64,000 nt of DNA from Beijerinckiaceae bacterium (GTDB lineage Bacteria > Pseudomonadota > Alphaproteobacteria > Rhizobiales > Beijerinckiaceae): positions 372,001-436,000 of the forward strand of contig JAPZSB010000005.1 of assembly GCA_027531565.1 (NCBI GenBank), written 5' to 3'. Made by a program: the position numbers and the translations under genes. The notes below the pieces were generated by a model. The model was not told where the DNA came from. It made no database searches and saw nothing but the letters and a program-made list of their open reading frames with translations. Positions 1 through 8,472 of the stretch are shown here, one piece after another. Each line of letters opens with the position of its first letter. Position 1 is the stretch's first letter.

Positions 1-1464
1 GAACTGGTTGAGCGCGCCCGGCTGGCCGCCGGCCACACCGAACGGCGCGTAACGGCCACGCTCGCCGAGAAGGGCCACCTCGGCCCCGCCTTCCGCCAGC
101 ACTTCGAGCGCATAGACGGCGCCCATCCCGCCGCGATGCTGCCCCGCACCGGCACTGTCCGGCCTGAGGCCCCATTCGGTGAACATCACCGGATAGGAGG
201 CTTCGAGAATTTCCGCGGGCGGCATGGTCGCGGTCGAGATCGGGTTGTTGGAATGGTTCAGGCCATCCGTTTCCGGATTGCCGCCCAGCCCGCCGCCGAA
301 GAACGAGAACATCACCCAGCGATCGCCATTGGCCCGATGGCCGGCGACGGACAGGGCATTGATCGTTCCGAACGGCGCCGCCGTGGCACGGGCCGGATCG
401 GCCTGGGCGAGGGCGCCGAACACCACGCCGATCATGCGGAGGATTGTCTCGGTATAGCCCGCGACGGGGCGCGGCGCGGAAACGCCGAGGAAACTCTTGT
501 CCGAAATCTCGAAGGTGATCGGCCTCAGGCAGCCGGCATTGGCCGGCACTTCCGTGAAGACATGCTTGAGCGCGACATAGCAGGCCGCGACCGCCGTCGA
601 CCGCGCGATATTGACCGGGCCGCGGCAGGCCGGCGAGGAGCGCGAGAAATCGAGCACCATCGTCTCGCCGGCAATCGTCAGGTCGAGCGCGATGGTCAGT
701 CGCTCGTCGGTAATGCCGTCATTGTCGAGATAGTCCTCGAAGCGGTAGGTCCCGTCGGGAAGGGCGGCGATATTGTCGCGCATCAGGCGTTCCGCGCGCT
801 GGGATGCCGCTTCCAGCGCCGCCTCCACAACCGCATCGCCATATTCGTCGATCAGCGCCTGGAACCGCCTTTCGCCGAGATCGAGCGCGTTGAGCTGGCC
901 GTTGAGATCACCCCAGTTGGAGCGCGGCACGCGGCTGTTGGCCTGCAGGATGTCGACGATATCCTGTTGCAGCACGCCCCTGCGGAACAGCTTCACCGGC
1001 GGGATCAGCACGCCTTCCTGGAAGCTTTCCACCGCCTTCGGATTGTAGCCGCCGGGCACATTGCCGCCGATATCGAGCCAATGCCCGACCGAGGCCAGCC
1101 AGGCGAAGATCCGGCCCTGCCGCATCAGTGGCTTGACCAGCCGAAAATCGTTGAGATGCGTGCCGCCGGCATACGGATCATTGAAGAGGAAGACATCGCC
1201 GTCCTCCAGCCCGCCATCCCGCGCGACCTTGTCGATCACGGCCTTCACGGCGAAGGCCATGGCCCCGACGAAGATCGGCAGGCCGTTCTGCCCCTGCACC
1301 AGGGTGTCGCCCGTCTCGCGATGGTAGAGGCCGTGGCAGGCATCGCGCGCTTCCGCGATGATCGGGTTGAAGGCCGAGCGATAGAGCGTCGCGTCCATCT
1401 CGTCGGCAATCTGCTCCAGCCGCCCGGTCAGGACGGCGAAGGTGACGGGGTCGAGCGGGGTCAT
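1..1464 (-). CDS. HyuB-type hydantoinase B/oxoprolinase subunit (partial, C-terminus beyond window)
   Basis: The N-terminal 488 residues of a hydantoinase B/5-oxoprolinase-family subunit. Members work with a HyuA subunit in ATP-dependent opening of cyclic amides such as hydantoins, or in related carboxylations (acetophenone carboxylase). The protein starts MTPLDPVTFAVLTGRLEQIA and carries the family signature NDPYAGGTHLND near residue 98; the frame stays open to base 1. The ATG at 1464 overlaps the stop of the upstream lyase gene (ATGA), so it is translated with that operon. No HyuA gene lies upstream in the operon; it may follow beyond the left edge. The family is clear, the substrate is not. 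Confidence 0.88.
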   Translation of the reverse strand, partial: MTPLDPVTFAVLTGRLEQIADEMDATLYRSAFNPIIAEARDACHGLYHRETGDTLVQGQNGLPIFVGAMAFAVKAVIDKVARDGGLEDGDVFLFNDPYAGGTHLNDFRLVKPLMRQGRIFAWLASVGHWLDIGGNVPGGYNPKAVESFQEGVLIPPVKLFRRGVLQQDIVDILQANSRVPRSNWGDLNGQLNALDLGERRFQALIDEYGDAVVEAALEAASQRAERLMRDNIAALPDGTYRFEDYLDNDGITDERLTIALDLTIAGETMVLDFSRSSPACRGPVNIARSTAVAACYVALKHVFTEVPANAGCLRPITFEISDKSFLGVSAPRPVAGYTETILRMIGVVFGALAQADPARATAAPFGTINALSVAGHRANGDRWVMFSFFGGGLGGNPETDGLNHSNNPISTATMPPAEILEASYPVMFTEWGLRPDSAGAGQHRGGMGAVYALEVLAEGGAEVALLGERGRYAPFGVAGGQPGALNQF

Positions 1465-2348
1465 GGCTGTCCTTCGTAGCTCTTGCCGAGGGCCAGCATC
1501 TCGGGCGTGCCGATCACGGTATTGAGCTCGTCGAAATCGAACATCGCGTTGCGGAACCCGGCGGTCGTGCCGTTCTGCAGCAGGTTCGCATAGAAGGCCT
1601 GCGCCGCATGGGCGATGGCCCGGACGATCCCGCCGGGGAAGATCACCAGCGCGAAACCCAGCGCTTCCAGCTCATGTGCCGCCGTCAGGGGCGTACGGCC
1701 GCCCTCGACCATATTGGCCATCAGCGGCAGGGTGCCCTTGAGCGCCTCGGTGATACGGGCCAGTTCCTCCACGCTGCCGGGCGCCTCGACGAACAGCACG
1801 TCGGCACCGCTTTCCGCATAGAGCGCGGCACGGTCGATCGCGGCGGAAAACCCTTCCACGGCAATGGCATCGGTCCGGGCGATGATGAGCGTGCCGGCGG
1901 AATGGCGGGCATCGGCCGCCGCCCGCAACTTGCCGGCCATATCGGTCGGCGAGATCAGCGTCTTGTCGGCGAGATGGCCGCATCGCTTCGGATAGGCCTG
2001 ATCCTCGATCTGGAGCGCATTGGCGCCCGCCCGTTCGAACAGCCGCATCGTGCGCTGCATGTTGAGCGCGTTGCCATAGCCATTATCGGCATCGACAATC
2101 AGCGGGGTTGCGACGCGGTCGCGGATCAGGGCAATGGTCTCGACCACCTCGTTCATCGAGACAAGGCCGATATCGGGCCGGCCGAGCCGCGTATAGGCGA
2201 TGGCTGCGCCGGAAAGGTAAAGCGCCTCCGCGCCGGCATCCGTGGCAATCGAGGCGCTGAGCGCATCGTAGATGCCGGGCGCGAGCAGGATCGGCCGCCG
2301 TTCAAGGCGGGCCTTCAGCCCGGTTGTGTCATGTCCGTTCTGGCTCAT
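1461..2348 (-). CDS. isocitrate lyase/PEP mutase family protein
   Basis: A 295-residue member of the isocitrate lyase/PEP mutase superfamily, cytosolic TIM-barrel enzymes that make or break C-C or C-P bonds next to a 2-oxo acid. The catalytic loop KRCGH is at residues 121-125 and the Mg-binding DADNGYG at 86-92, so the active site looks intact. It resembles 2-methylisocitrate lyase (PrpB) and oxaloacetate decarboxylase members, which cannot be separated by eye. It sits between PrpD-like and HyuB-like genes with ATGA overlaps on both sides, so it probably cleaves an acid intermediate of the same pathway, releasing pyruvate or a similar product. Confidence 0.85.
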   Translation of the reverse strand: MSQNGHDTTGLKARLERRPILLAPGIYDALSASIATDAGAEALYLSGAAIAYTRLGRPDIGLVSMNEVVETIALIRDRVATPLIVDADNGYGNALNMQRTMRLFERAGANALQIEDQAYPKRCGHLADKTLISPTDMAGKLRAAADARHSAGTLIIARTDAIAVEGFSAAIDRAALYAESGADVLFVEAPGSVEELARITEALKGTLPLMANMVEGGRTPLTAAHELEALGFALVIFPGGIVRAIAHAAQAFYANLLQNGTTAGFRNAMFDFDELNTVIGTPEMLALGKSYEGQP

Positions 2349-3730
2349 GCGACGGTCTCGCCAAGGGTGAGGAATGCACGGGTGGAGGGCAGGGTCTCGA
2401 GGGCCAGGGCCTGGGTCACCACAGCTTCGGCTCGCCGGGGCCCCAGCAGCGGATCGGCGATCTCGCGGAATTTCGCGATCACATCCTCGGCGCTGTAGGG
2501 ATCTTCCGTATCGCCCCGGTTGGTGCGGACCTCGTGGACAAGGCTCTCGCCGGATTCCAGCGTTACCGTCACGCGGGCGGGGCGCAGGCCGGGCAGCATC
2601 GCGGTAAGGGCCGGGTCCTCATGCACCTCGACCCGGCGGGCGAGGGCGCCCGTCACCTCGTCCGCCCGCGCGGTGTCGCGGAATGCATCCAGCGTCGCCG
2701 CACCGTTGACGATCGTCGTCGCCAGCGCGAAGGGCAGCGAGAATTTCGCCGCCAGCATGTTGTCAGGCGCCGGATGGTCGAGCTGGGCCGCCCAGACATA
2801 GGTGTCGACGCGGATCGCGCGGATGGCTTCGGGACGAAGCGGCTTCCCGTGCCGCCGCGTGATCTCCATCAGCGCGTCAATCGCGCCGTGGGTGTAGCGG
2901 CAGGCGGCGTGGCGCTTGAAGTAGTTCCGCGCGATTTCCCAGCGGGTGCCGAGCGCCTCGGTCATCACACCGGGCTCCCAGTTCTCGGCGGCGATCCCGC
3001 CATAGACCGAGCCGACGCCGTCCGCCTCGCCGGTAAATCCCGCTTCGGCGAGTTCCCAGGCCATCAGCCCGAGCATGTTCGAGAAACCGGCATAGCTGTT
3101 CCGGATGGTCGCGCCTTCCAGCATGGTCCGCCGGCTGGTTGTCAGGCCGAGCGAGGAGGCAATATTGATGGTCGAGAGCATACGGCCGGGCCCGGCGCGG
3201 TTCAGCGCCGCCACGCCGAGCGCCGCGCCGACAACGCCCCAGGTGCCATGCGGATGCATCGTCACGCGCAGCTTCGAGGCCATGCCGATCCTGGCCCCGA
3301 TCTCATAGCCGAGGATCAGCGCCCGCAGGAATGCCGCGCCGGAAACGTCGCGCAGCCGGGCCGAGGCCATCAGCGCCGGCAGGACATGGATGCCCGGATG
3401 GCCGCGCGCATACTGGTTGCCCTCGTCGATCTCCAGCATCGTGCCGGCCGTACCGTCGAGGAACGCTTCCAGCGCCGGCGCGCCGGATTTCCGCGCCCGG
3501 AAGCTCTTGCCCAACCGCCGGGCTGCCTTCTGCACTTCCGGCTCCGACCGCCCGGCCAGAATCGCGCCAAGGCAGTCCAGTGCCACCAGCCGCGCGCAGG
3601 CAACGGCCTCGGCCGGAATGTCGGAAAGCTGCGTCCGGGAGGCGAAACGGCTCCATTGCCGCAACCATGCCGGGTGCTTTCCGGTGACGAGGCGGGAGGC
3701 GGGAACCACGCCATGGGACAGTGTCTTCAT
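2345..3730 (-). CDS. MmgE/PrpD family protein
   Basis: About 461 residues of the MmgE/PrpD fold, which includes 2-methylcitrate dehydratase, cis-aconitate decarboxylase and iminodisuccinate epimerase. I see the family-typical N-terminal helical half and C-terminal lid but no motif that fixes the substrate. I prefer the ATG at 3730 because GGGG lies a suitable distance upstream; a GTG at 3736 overlapping the livF stop is the alternative. The stop overlaps the next gene (ATGA). Next to a PEP mutase/isocitrate-lyase-type lyase, it may dehydrate, isomerise or decarboxylate a substituted di- or tricarboxylate before cleavage. That step is inference. Confidence 0.85.
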   Translation of the reverse strand: MKTLSHGVVPASRLVTGKHPAWLRQWSRFASRTQLSDIPAEAVACARLVALDCLGAILAGRSEPEVQKAARRLGKSFRARKSGAPALEAFLDGTAGTMLEIDEGNQYARGHPGIHVLPALMASARLRDVSGAAFLRALILGYEIGARIGMASKLRVTMHPHGTWGVVGAALGVAALNRAGPGRMLSTINIASSLGLTTSRRTMLEGATIRNSYAGFSNMLGLMAWELAEAGFTGEADGVGSVYGGIAAENWEPGVMTEALGTRWEIARNYFKRHAACRYTHGAIDALMEITRRHGKPLRPEAIRAIRVDTYVWAAQLDHPAPDNMLAAKFSLPFALATTIVNGAATLDAFRDTARADEVTGALARRVEVHEDPALTAMLPGLRPARVTVTLESGESLVHEVRTNRGDTEDPYSAEDVIAKFREIADPLLGPRRAEAVVTQALALETLPSTRAFLTLGETVA

Positions 3731-3732
3731 CG

Positions 3733-4434
3733 TCACATCCCCAGATAGGTCTTTTCGAGTTCGGGATCGCGCGCCAGCACGTTTGCCTCGCCCGAAAGCG
3801 CAACCTCGCCATTGGCGAGCACATAGGCCCGCGCGGCGAGTTCGAGCGACTGCACGACATTCTGCTCGACCAGCATCACGGCCAGCCCCTGCGCGGCAAT
3901 GTTCGCGATCAGCGCGAACAGTTCCTCCACCAGCAGCGGCGACAGCCCGAGCGAGGGTTCGTCGAGGATCAGCAGCTTCGGCTCGGCCATCAGGCCACGC
4001 CCGATGGCGAGCATCTGCTGCTCGCCGCCGGACAGGGTGCCCGCCAGCTGCGCCTCGCGTTCGCGGAGGCGCGGGAAGGTCGTGAACGCCTGTTCGAGAT
4101 TGCGGCTGCGGTTGGCCCGGGCGCGGCGATAGGCGCCGAGTTCCAGATTTTCCCTGACCGTCATGTTGGGGAAGATCTTGCGCCCCTCCGGCACATGGAT
4201 GAGCCCACGCGCGACAATCCCGGCCGGATCGAGCCGCTCGATTGCCTCGCCCTCGAAGCGGATGCTTCCGCGCTCGGCCCGGATCAGGCCCGAAAGAGCC
4301 CGGTTCAGCGTGGTCTTGCCGACACCATTCGCCCCGAGCACGGCGACGACCTCGCCCGCGCCCACATTGAGCGAAACGCCCCGGAGCACCGGCATCGCAC
4401 CATACCCGGCAACGAGATCCTGCACCTCAAGCAT
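3733..4434 (-). CDS. livF: branched-chain amino acid-type ABC transporter ATPase LivF
   Basis: A 233-residue ABC ATPase of the LivF type, the second nucleotide-binding subunit of a HAAT-family importer. The Walker A motif GANGVGKT is at residues 34-41, followed by LSGGEQQ and the Walker B segment LLILDEPSLGL. The ATG at 4434 (protein starts MLEVQDLVAG) fits the family length; upstream in-frame codons overlap livG and are not needed. It overlaps the end of livG by 8 bases. The liv genes are read together with the three downstream enzyme genes, so the imported solute is probably the substrate of those enzymes rather than an amino acid. Confidence 0.93.
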   Translation of the reverse strand: MLEVQDLVAGYGAMPVLRGVSLNVGAGEVVAVLGANGVGKTTLNRALSGLIRAERGSIRFEGEAIERLDPAGIVARGLIHVPEGRKIFPNMTVRENLELGAYRRARANRSRNLEQAFTTFPRLREREAQLAGTLSGGEQQMLAIGRGLMAEPKLLILDEPSLGLSPLLVEELFALIANIAAQGLAVMLVEQNVVQSLELAARAYVLANGEVALSGEANVLARDPELEKTYLGM

Positions 4435-5191
4435 GGGAGTCTCCCTGCTGGGCCTGCATCCGCTTGGCGGCACCATGGCCGAGATAGGCCTCGATGACCT
4501 TCGGGTCGGAGGCCACCTCGGCCGGCCGGCCCTTCGCGATCATCCGGCCCTGCGCCAGCACGGCCACCGTATCGCAGAGCTGCATCACGGCCTGCATCAC
4601 ATGCTCGACGATCAGGATCGTCACGCCGGAATCGCGGATCGCCCGCACCACGGGGATCATGTCGCGGATTTCCGACGGGTTGAGCCCGGCCAGAACCTCG
4701 TCAAGCAGGAGCAGGCTCGGCTCTGTGGCCAGCGCCCGCGCCATTTCGAGCCGCTTCCGCCCGGCCACGGTGAGATCGCCGGCGGATTGGTCGAGCATTG
4801 GCCCGAGGCCGAGACGTCTGGCGATATCCTCCGCCCGGTCGAGCGCGGCATCGCGGCCGGGATGCCGCAGATAGGCACCCACAGCGATGTTCTCGCGCAC
4901 GGTAAGCCCGGCAAAGGGCTGCACGATCTGGAATGTCCTTGCGACGCCGAGTTCCGCGCGGCGATGCGCGGGCAGGGCGGTGATATCGCGCCCCTTGAAG
5001 GACACCGAACCCGCCGTCGGCTCCGCGAAGCCGGCAATCACGGTGAAGAACGTGGTCTTTCCGGCCCCGTTCGGCCCGATCAGCCCGGTGATCGAACCGG
5101 CCTCCACATCGAGCGAGGCATCGTCCACGGCCACCAGCCCGCCGAAGCGCTTGGTAATGCCGGTGCAGCGGAGGAGGGGAGCAGTGCTCAT
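4427..5191 (-). CDS. livG: branched-chain amino acid-type ABC transporter ATPase LivG
   Basis: A 254-residue LivG-type ABC ATPase. Walker A GPNGAGKT is at residues 39-46 and Walker B LLLLDEVLAGL follows. The ABC signature is degenerate (LTVAGRKRLE instead of LSGGQ), which is common in LivG subunits. The ATG at 5191 overlaps the livM stop (ATGA), which fixes the start; the longer upstream frame is antisense-like arginine-rich sequence inside livM. It pairs with LivF to energise transport through LivH and LivM. Confidence 0.93.
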   Translation of the reverse strand: MSTAPLLRCTGITKRFGGLVAVDDASLDVEAGSITGLIGPNGAGKTTFFTVIAGFAEPTAGSVSFKGRDITALPAHRRAELGVARTFQIVQPFAGLTVRENIAVGAYLRHPGRDAALDRAEDIARRLGLGPMLDQSAGDLTVAGRKRLEMARALATEPSLLLLDEVLAGLNPSEIRDMIPVVRAIRDSGVTILIVEHVMQAVMQLCDTVAVLAQGRMIAKGRPAEVASDPKVIEAYLGHGAAKRMQAQQGDSHA

Positions 5192-6180
5192 GCCCGGCCT
5201 CCCCGGAAGGCGGGCAGGATCCGCCACAACAGGCCGAGCACGCCGCGCGGCGCAAAGGCGACGCAGAGGATCAGCAGCACGCCGAACACGACGAGATCGA
5301 TCCCGGGCACTGCTCCCCCGAGCAGCCAGGTAAAGAAGGTCTTGGTGATCTCGCCGAGGCCGAGCAGCAGCACCGCGCCGGCCAGCGGCCCGAACACGGT
5401 GCCGATCCCGCCGATGATCGGCGCCAGCAGGGCCTCCACCGAGATCCACGGCCCGAAGGCAAGGTTGGCGTCGATATACAGGAACTTCTGGGCATAGAGG
5501 CTGCCCGCCGCCGCCGTGATGCCGCCCGACAGCGTGATCGCCTTGAGCTTCACCGCCAGCGCATCCACGCCGAGCGCCCGGGCGGCGTCCTCGTTCTCGC
5601 GGACGGCGACCAGATAGGCACCGAAACGGCTGCGGGCGATGGCCTGCGTGAGCAGCAGGGCAAAGGCGACGAAGGCGAGGGCCAGCCAGTAGAAGCTGCG
5701 CTTGTCGGCGAACTGGAAATTTGCGGCCTCGATCCGCAGCGGGATCAGCACGCCGGCCGCCCCGCCGGTGAAGGTCGAGGCATTGGCGAGGATGCGGAAC
5801 ACCTCCGCAAAGGCGAGCGTCACCAGCGCGAAATAGGAACCACGCAGCCGGGCGCGGAAGCTGAGATAGCCGAGGATCGTGCCCGTCAATGCGCCCAGCG
5901 CGATGGCCAGCGGCAGGGCGAGCCAGGGATTGAGCCCGAACCGCACCTGCGCCAGGGCGATGCCATAGGCACCCATCCCGAAAAAGGCGGCATGGCCGAA
6001 GGAAAACTGCCCGCCATAACCGGCCAGCAGGTTCCAGCCCTGCGCCGCCAGCGTGACGATCAGCACGAAGCCGAGGAAATTCAGCGTCGTATTGGCCGAG
6101 AAGCCGAACGGCAACACCGCGAGGATCGCCACCACGATCAGGATCGGCCCATAGCCGCTGGTGAAGAGCCCGCCCTTCAT
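5188..6180 (-). CDS. livM: branched-chain amino acid-type ABC transporter permease LivM
   Basis: A 330-residue LivM permease with about nine or ten hydrophobic segments and the typical FGHAAFFGMGAYG stretch near residue 60. It forms the transmembrane channel with LivH in the inner membrane. The start overlaps the livH stop (6177-6180) and the stop overlaps the livG start. The order livH-livM-livG-livF is canonical, and the binding-protein gene precedes livH. Confidence 0.93.
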   Translation of the reverse strand: MKGGLFTSGYGPILIVVAILAVLPFGFSANTTLNFLGFVLIVTLAAQGWNLLAGYGGQFSFGHAAFFGMGAYGIALAQVRFGLNPWLALPLAIALGALTGTILGYLSFRARLRGSYFALVTLAFAEVFRILANASTFTGGAAGVLIPLRIEAANFQFADKRSFYWLALAFVAFALLLTQAIARSRFGAYLVAVRENEDAARALGVDALAVKLKAITLSGGITAAAGSLYAQKFLYIDANLAFGPWISVEALLAPIIGGIGTVFGPLAGAVLLLGLGEITKTFFTWLLGGAVPGIDLVVFGVLLILCVAFAPRGVLGLLWRILPAFRGGRA

Positions 6181-7052
6181 GCCTTGGCTCCGAACAGGCC
6201 GGTCGGCCGGAACAGCAGCACGACGAGGAAGATCAGGAAAATGCCGATCTGGCCAAGGCTCTCGCCGAAATAGAGGCCGGACAGGCTCTCGACCACGCCG
6301 ATGATCAGCCCGCCGGCCAGCGCTCCGCCGATCGAGCCCATCCCGCCGAGCACGACAATGGTGAAGGCCACCAGCACGAAGGCATTGCCGACCCGCGGAT
6401 TGACGAGGAAGGTCGGCATCAGCAGGCAGGCGGCAATGGCGAGGCAGGCCGTGCCGATGCCGAACGTCACCGCATAGACATGCGCGACGTCGATGCCGCA
6501 GAGCGAGGCGCCGGTCTTCTCCTTCGCCACGGCCCGGATCGCCTTGCCGGTATCGCTGCGGGCAAGCAGCAGCCAGAGCAGGCCGGCAACGCCAAGCGTG
6601 GCGACGAAGGCGATGACCTTGGGCGTCGAGAGAAAGAGCGGCCCGATCTCCATGACCGAGAAGCCATAGGGAACATCGATCGAGCGCGTATCCGAGCGGA
6701 AGACGGCGAGCAGCGCATTCTCGATGATGATCGAGATGCCGAGCGTGACGAGCAGGATGTTGCCGTCATCGCCATGGCTGGCCGGCGTGATGACGAAACG
6801 CTGGAGGGCATAGCCGAGAACGAAGAACAGCGGCGTCAGGATGAAGACGGCGATGTAGGGATCGAGCCCGAAAGCCTGATGCGCGACGAAGACCGCGAAC
6901 ATCGCGAGGGTCAGCGTCGCGCCATGGGCGAAGTTGATGATGTGCAGCACGCCATAGATCAGCGTCAGGCCGAGCGCGATCAGCGCATAGACCGCGCCAG
7001 TCAGAAGACCGTTGGCAAGGGCGGACAGGAAGATGTCGAACTTCAGCATCAT
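6177..7052 (-). CDS. livH: branched-chain amino acid-type ABC transporter permease LivH
   Basis: A 291-residue LivH permease. The early conserved stretch GLTLIYGVLHIINFAHGATL and the C-terminal GGMGSIGGALAGGLIIG identify the family. I start it at ATG 7052 (MMLKFD); a TTG four codons earlier is possible but has no better ribosome site. It lies about 80 bases behind the binding-protein gene, with a small TTCG-loop hairpin in the gap, and is followed without a break by livM. Confidence 0.92.
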   Translation of the reverse strand: MMLKFDIFLSALANGLLTGAVYALIALGLTLIYGVLHIINFAHGATLTLAMFAVFVAHQAFGLDPYIAVFILTPLFFVLGYALQRFVITPASHGDDGNILLVTLGISIIIENALLAVFRSDTRSIDVPYGFSVMEIGPLFLSTPKVIAFVATLGVAGLLWLLLARSDTGKAIRAVAKEKTGASLCGIDVAHVYAVTFGIGTACLAIAACLLMPTFLVNPRVGNAFVLVAFTIVVLGGMGSIGGALAGGLIIGVVESLSGLYFGESLGQIGIFLIFLVVLLFRPTGLFGAKA

Positions 7053-7075
7053 CAGACCATGCAAAGGGGAGGCGA

Positions 7076-7089
7076 GGGCGCGAACGCCC
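7076..7089 (-). repeat. stem-loop between binding-protein gene and livH
   Basis: On the transcribed strand the sequence folds as GGGCG-TTCG-CGCCC, a 5-base stem closed by a stable TTCG tetraloop. It lies between the substrate-binding-protein stop and livH. It has no U tract, so it is more likely an mRNA-stability or processing element than a terminator. Similar elements follow the other transporter-operon binding-protein genes in this window. Confidence 0.5.
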
Positions 7090-7134
7090 GCGCCGGAAGC
7101 GCAGCCCTCGAAAGGACAGGCCGTTCCGGAACCG

Positions 7135-8352
7135 TCAGGTCACCGGGAAGATCGGCTTCGCATTGGCGACATCGGTCGGGAAGATGATCTTGATATCGCC
7201 GTTCTGGACCTGCGTGTTGACCGCCTGGGCCCCGGTATTCTGGCCTTCGACGAATTTGGTCGGGCCATAGGGCATGATGTGGTCGGCGAAGGTCGAGCTG
7301 TTGAGCGCCTCGATGATCTTCACCCGGTCGGCCGAGCCGGCGCGCTCGATCGCATCCGCCAGCACCAGCACCGACGAATAGTTCAGCGGCGTATTGTACA
7401 GCCAGACCTTGCCGGCACGCTCCACCTCGGCCTTCACATTGGCCGTGCGCGGCTTTCGCATGTCGGCCCAGTGGTTGCAGTCCATCACGTTCTCGGCCGC
7501 TGTCGGGAATTCCTTCACGAAGCGGAAATTCGAGGCCGCGCCGTTGAGCACCGCGTAGATGCCCTTCGGCTTGATGCGCTGCTGCTGCATCGTACGGGCC
7601 AGCAACACGAATTCCGAGTAATAGCTGGACGGGATCACGAGATCCGGGTTCAGCGCGCGGATGCGCAGGGCCACATTGGCCATGTCGCGCGACGGCGTCG
7701 GATGCGCAACGGTTTCGAGCACCTCGAAGCCGCGCTTCGGCAGCTCGGTCTGGAGCAGCTTCGCCATGCCCGAGCCGAACAGCCCGTCCTCGTGGACGAT
7801 GACCACGGTCTTTGCCGGCTTGCCGGCGGCATCGTTGAGCTTCACGAGGTTGTCGAGCGCCGAGGCCGTCACCGAGCCGAAGCCCGGGCCGAAGCGGAAC
7901 GTGTTCTTCAGGCCGCGCTTCACGATCTGGTCCGACACGCCGACATCGACGAGATACGGAATGTCGTAGCGCGAGGCAGCCTGGCTGGCCGCGAGGCAGA
8001 TCGGCGAGGCAAAGCCGCCGACAATCGCAGCGACGCCTTCGGCCTGCATCCGCTCGACTTCCTGCGTGCCGCCTTCCGGGTTGGACCGGGCATCGCCGAA
8101 CACCATCTCGAGCTTGGCGCCGCCCATGGACTTGATACCGCCGGCAGCATTCAGCTCCTTCAGGGCGATTTCCGCGCCGAGACGGCCATATTCGCCATCC
8201 TGCGCGAGCGCGCCGGTGACAGGCTGGAGGATGCCGATCTTGATGGCCGGGGCCTGCGCACGCAGCACGGCAGGCATGCCGATCGTGGCAATCGAACCGA
8301 GTGCGGCGGTCTTCAGAAGCGACCGGCGGTCAAAGCCGGAAAGTTTCGTCAT
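7135..8352 (-). CDS. ABC transporter substrate-binding protein (HAAT/LivK type)
   Basis: A 405-residue type I periplasmic binding protein of the LivK/HAAT family. The N-terminus has a twin-arginine-like signal (FDRRSLLKTAALGS) and probable cleavage after VLRAQA. The mature start, IKIGILQPVTGALAQDGEYG, is typical of the family. It heads the liv operon and delivers the solute to LivHMGF. Given the downstream lyase, PrpD-like and HyuB-like genes, the ligand may be a carboxylate or cyclic amide. The ligand cannot be read from the sequence. Confidence 0.92.
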   Translation of the reverse strand: MTKLSGFDRRSLLKTAALGSIATIGMPAVLRAQAPAIKIGILQPVTGALAQDGEYGRLGAEIALKELNAAGGIKSMGGAKLEMVFGDARSNPEGGTQEVERMQAEGVAAIVGGFASPICLAASQAASRYDIPYLVDVGVSDQIVKRGLKNTFRFGPGFGSVTASALDNLVKLNDAAGKPAKTVVIVHEDGLFGSGMAKLLQTELPKRGFEVLETVAHPTPSRDMANVALRIRALNPDLVIPSSYYSEFVLLARTMQQQRIKPKGIYAVLNGAASNFRFVKEFPTAAENVMDCNHWADMRKPRTANVKAEVERAGKVWLYNTPLNYSSVLVLADAIERAGSADRVKIIEALNSSTFADHIMPYGPTKFVEGQNTGAQAVNTQVQNGDIKIIFPTDVANAKPIFPVT

Positions 8353-8429
8353 GGCACGTTCTCCTCTTGGCGGTCCGGCAGGGCCGGTTCGGGTTGTCGA
8401 GCGGTCGATCAGACCGGTTTCGATCCGGA

Positions 8430-8445
8430 CAGGCCCGAGGGCCTG
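8430..8445. repeat. inverted repeat CAGGCCC-GA-GGGCCTG
   Basis: A perfect 7-base inverted repeat with a 2-base centre, in the 120-base gap between the regulator stop and the binding-protein start. As a hairpin it would have a 5-base stem and a 6-base loop, without a U tract. It could be a weak regulator terminator or a binding site in the liv promoter. I saw no CTTGTAT element in this gap. Confidence 0.35.
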
Positions 8446-8472
8446 CCCCGAAGGTGCATGCCCATTTGAGCC

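Noticed and set aside
136-1479. A 447-residue plus-strand open frame
   Set aside because: Antisense to the HyuB-like gene, rich in Arg/Gly/His with no family motif; a shadow of high-GC third positions.
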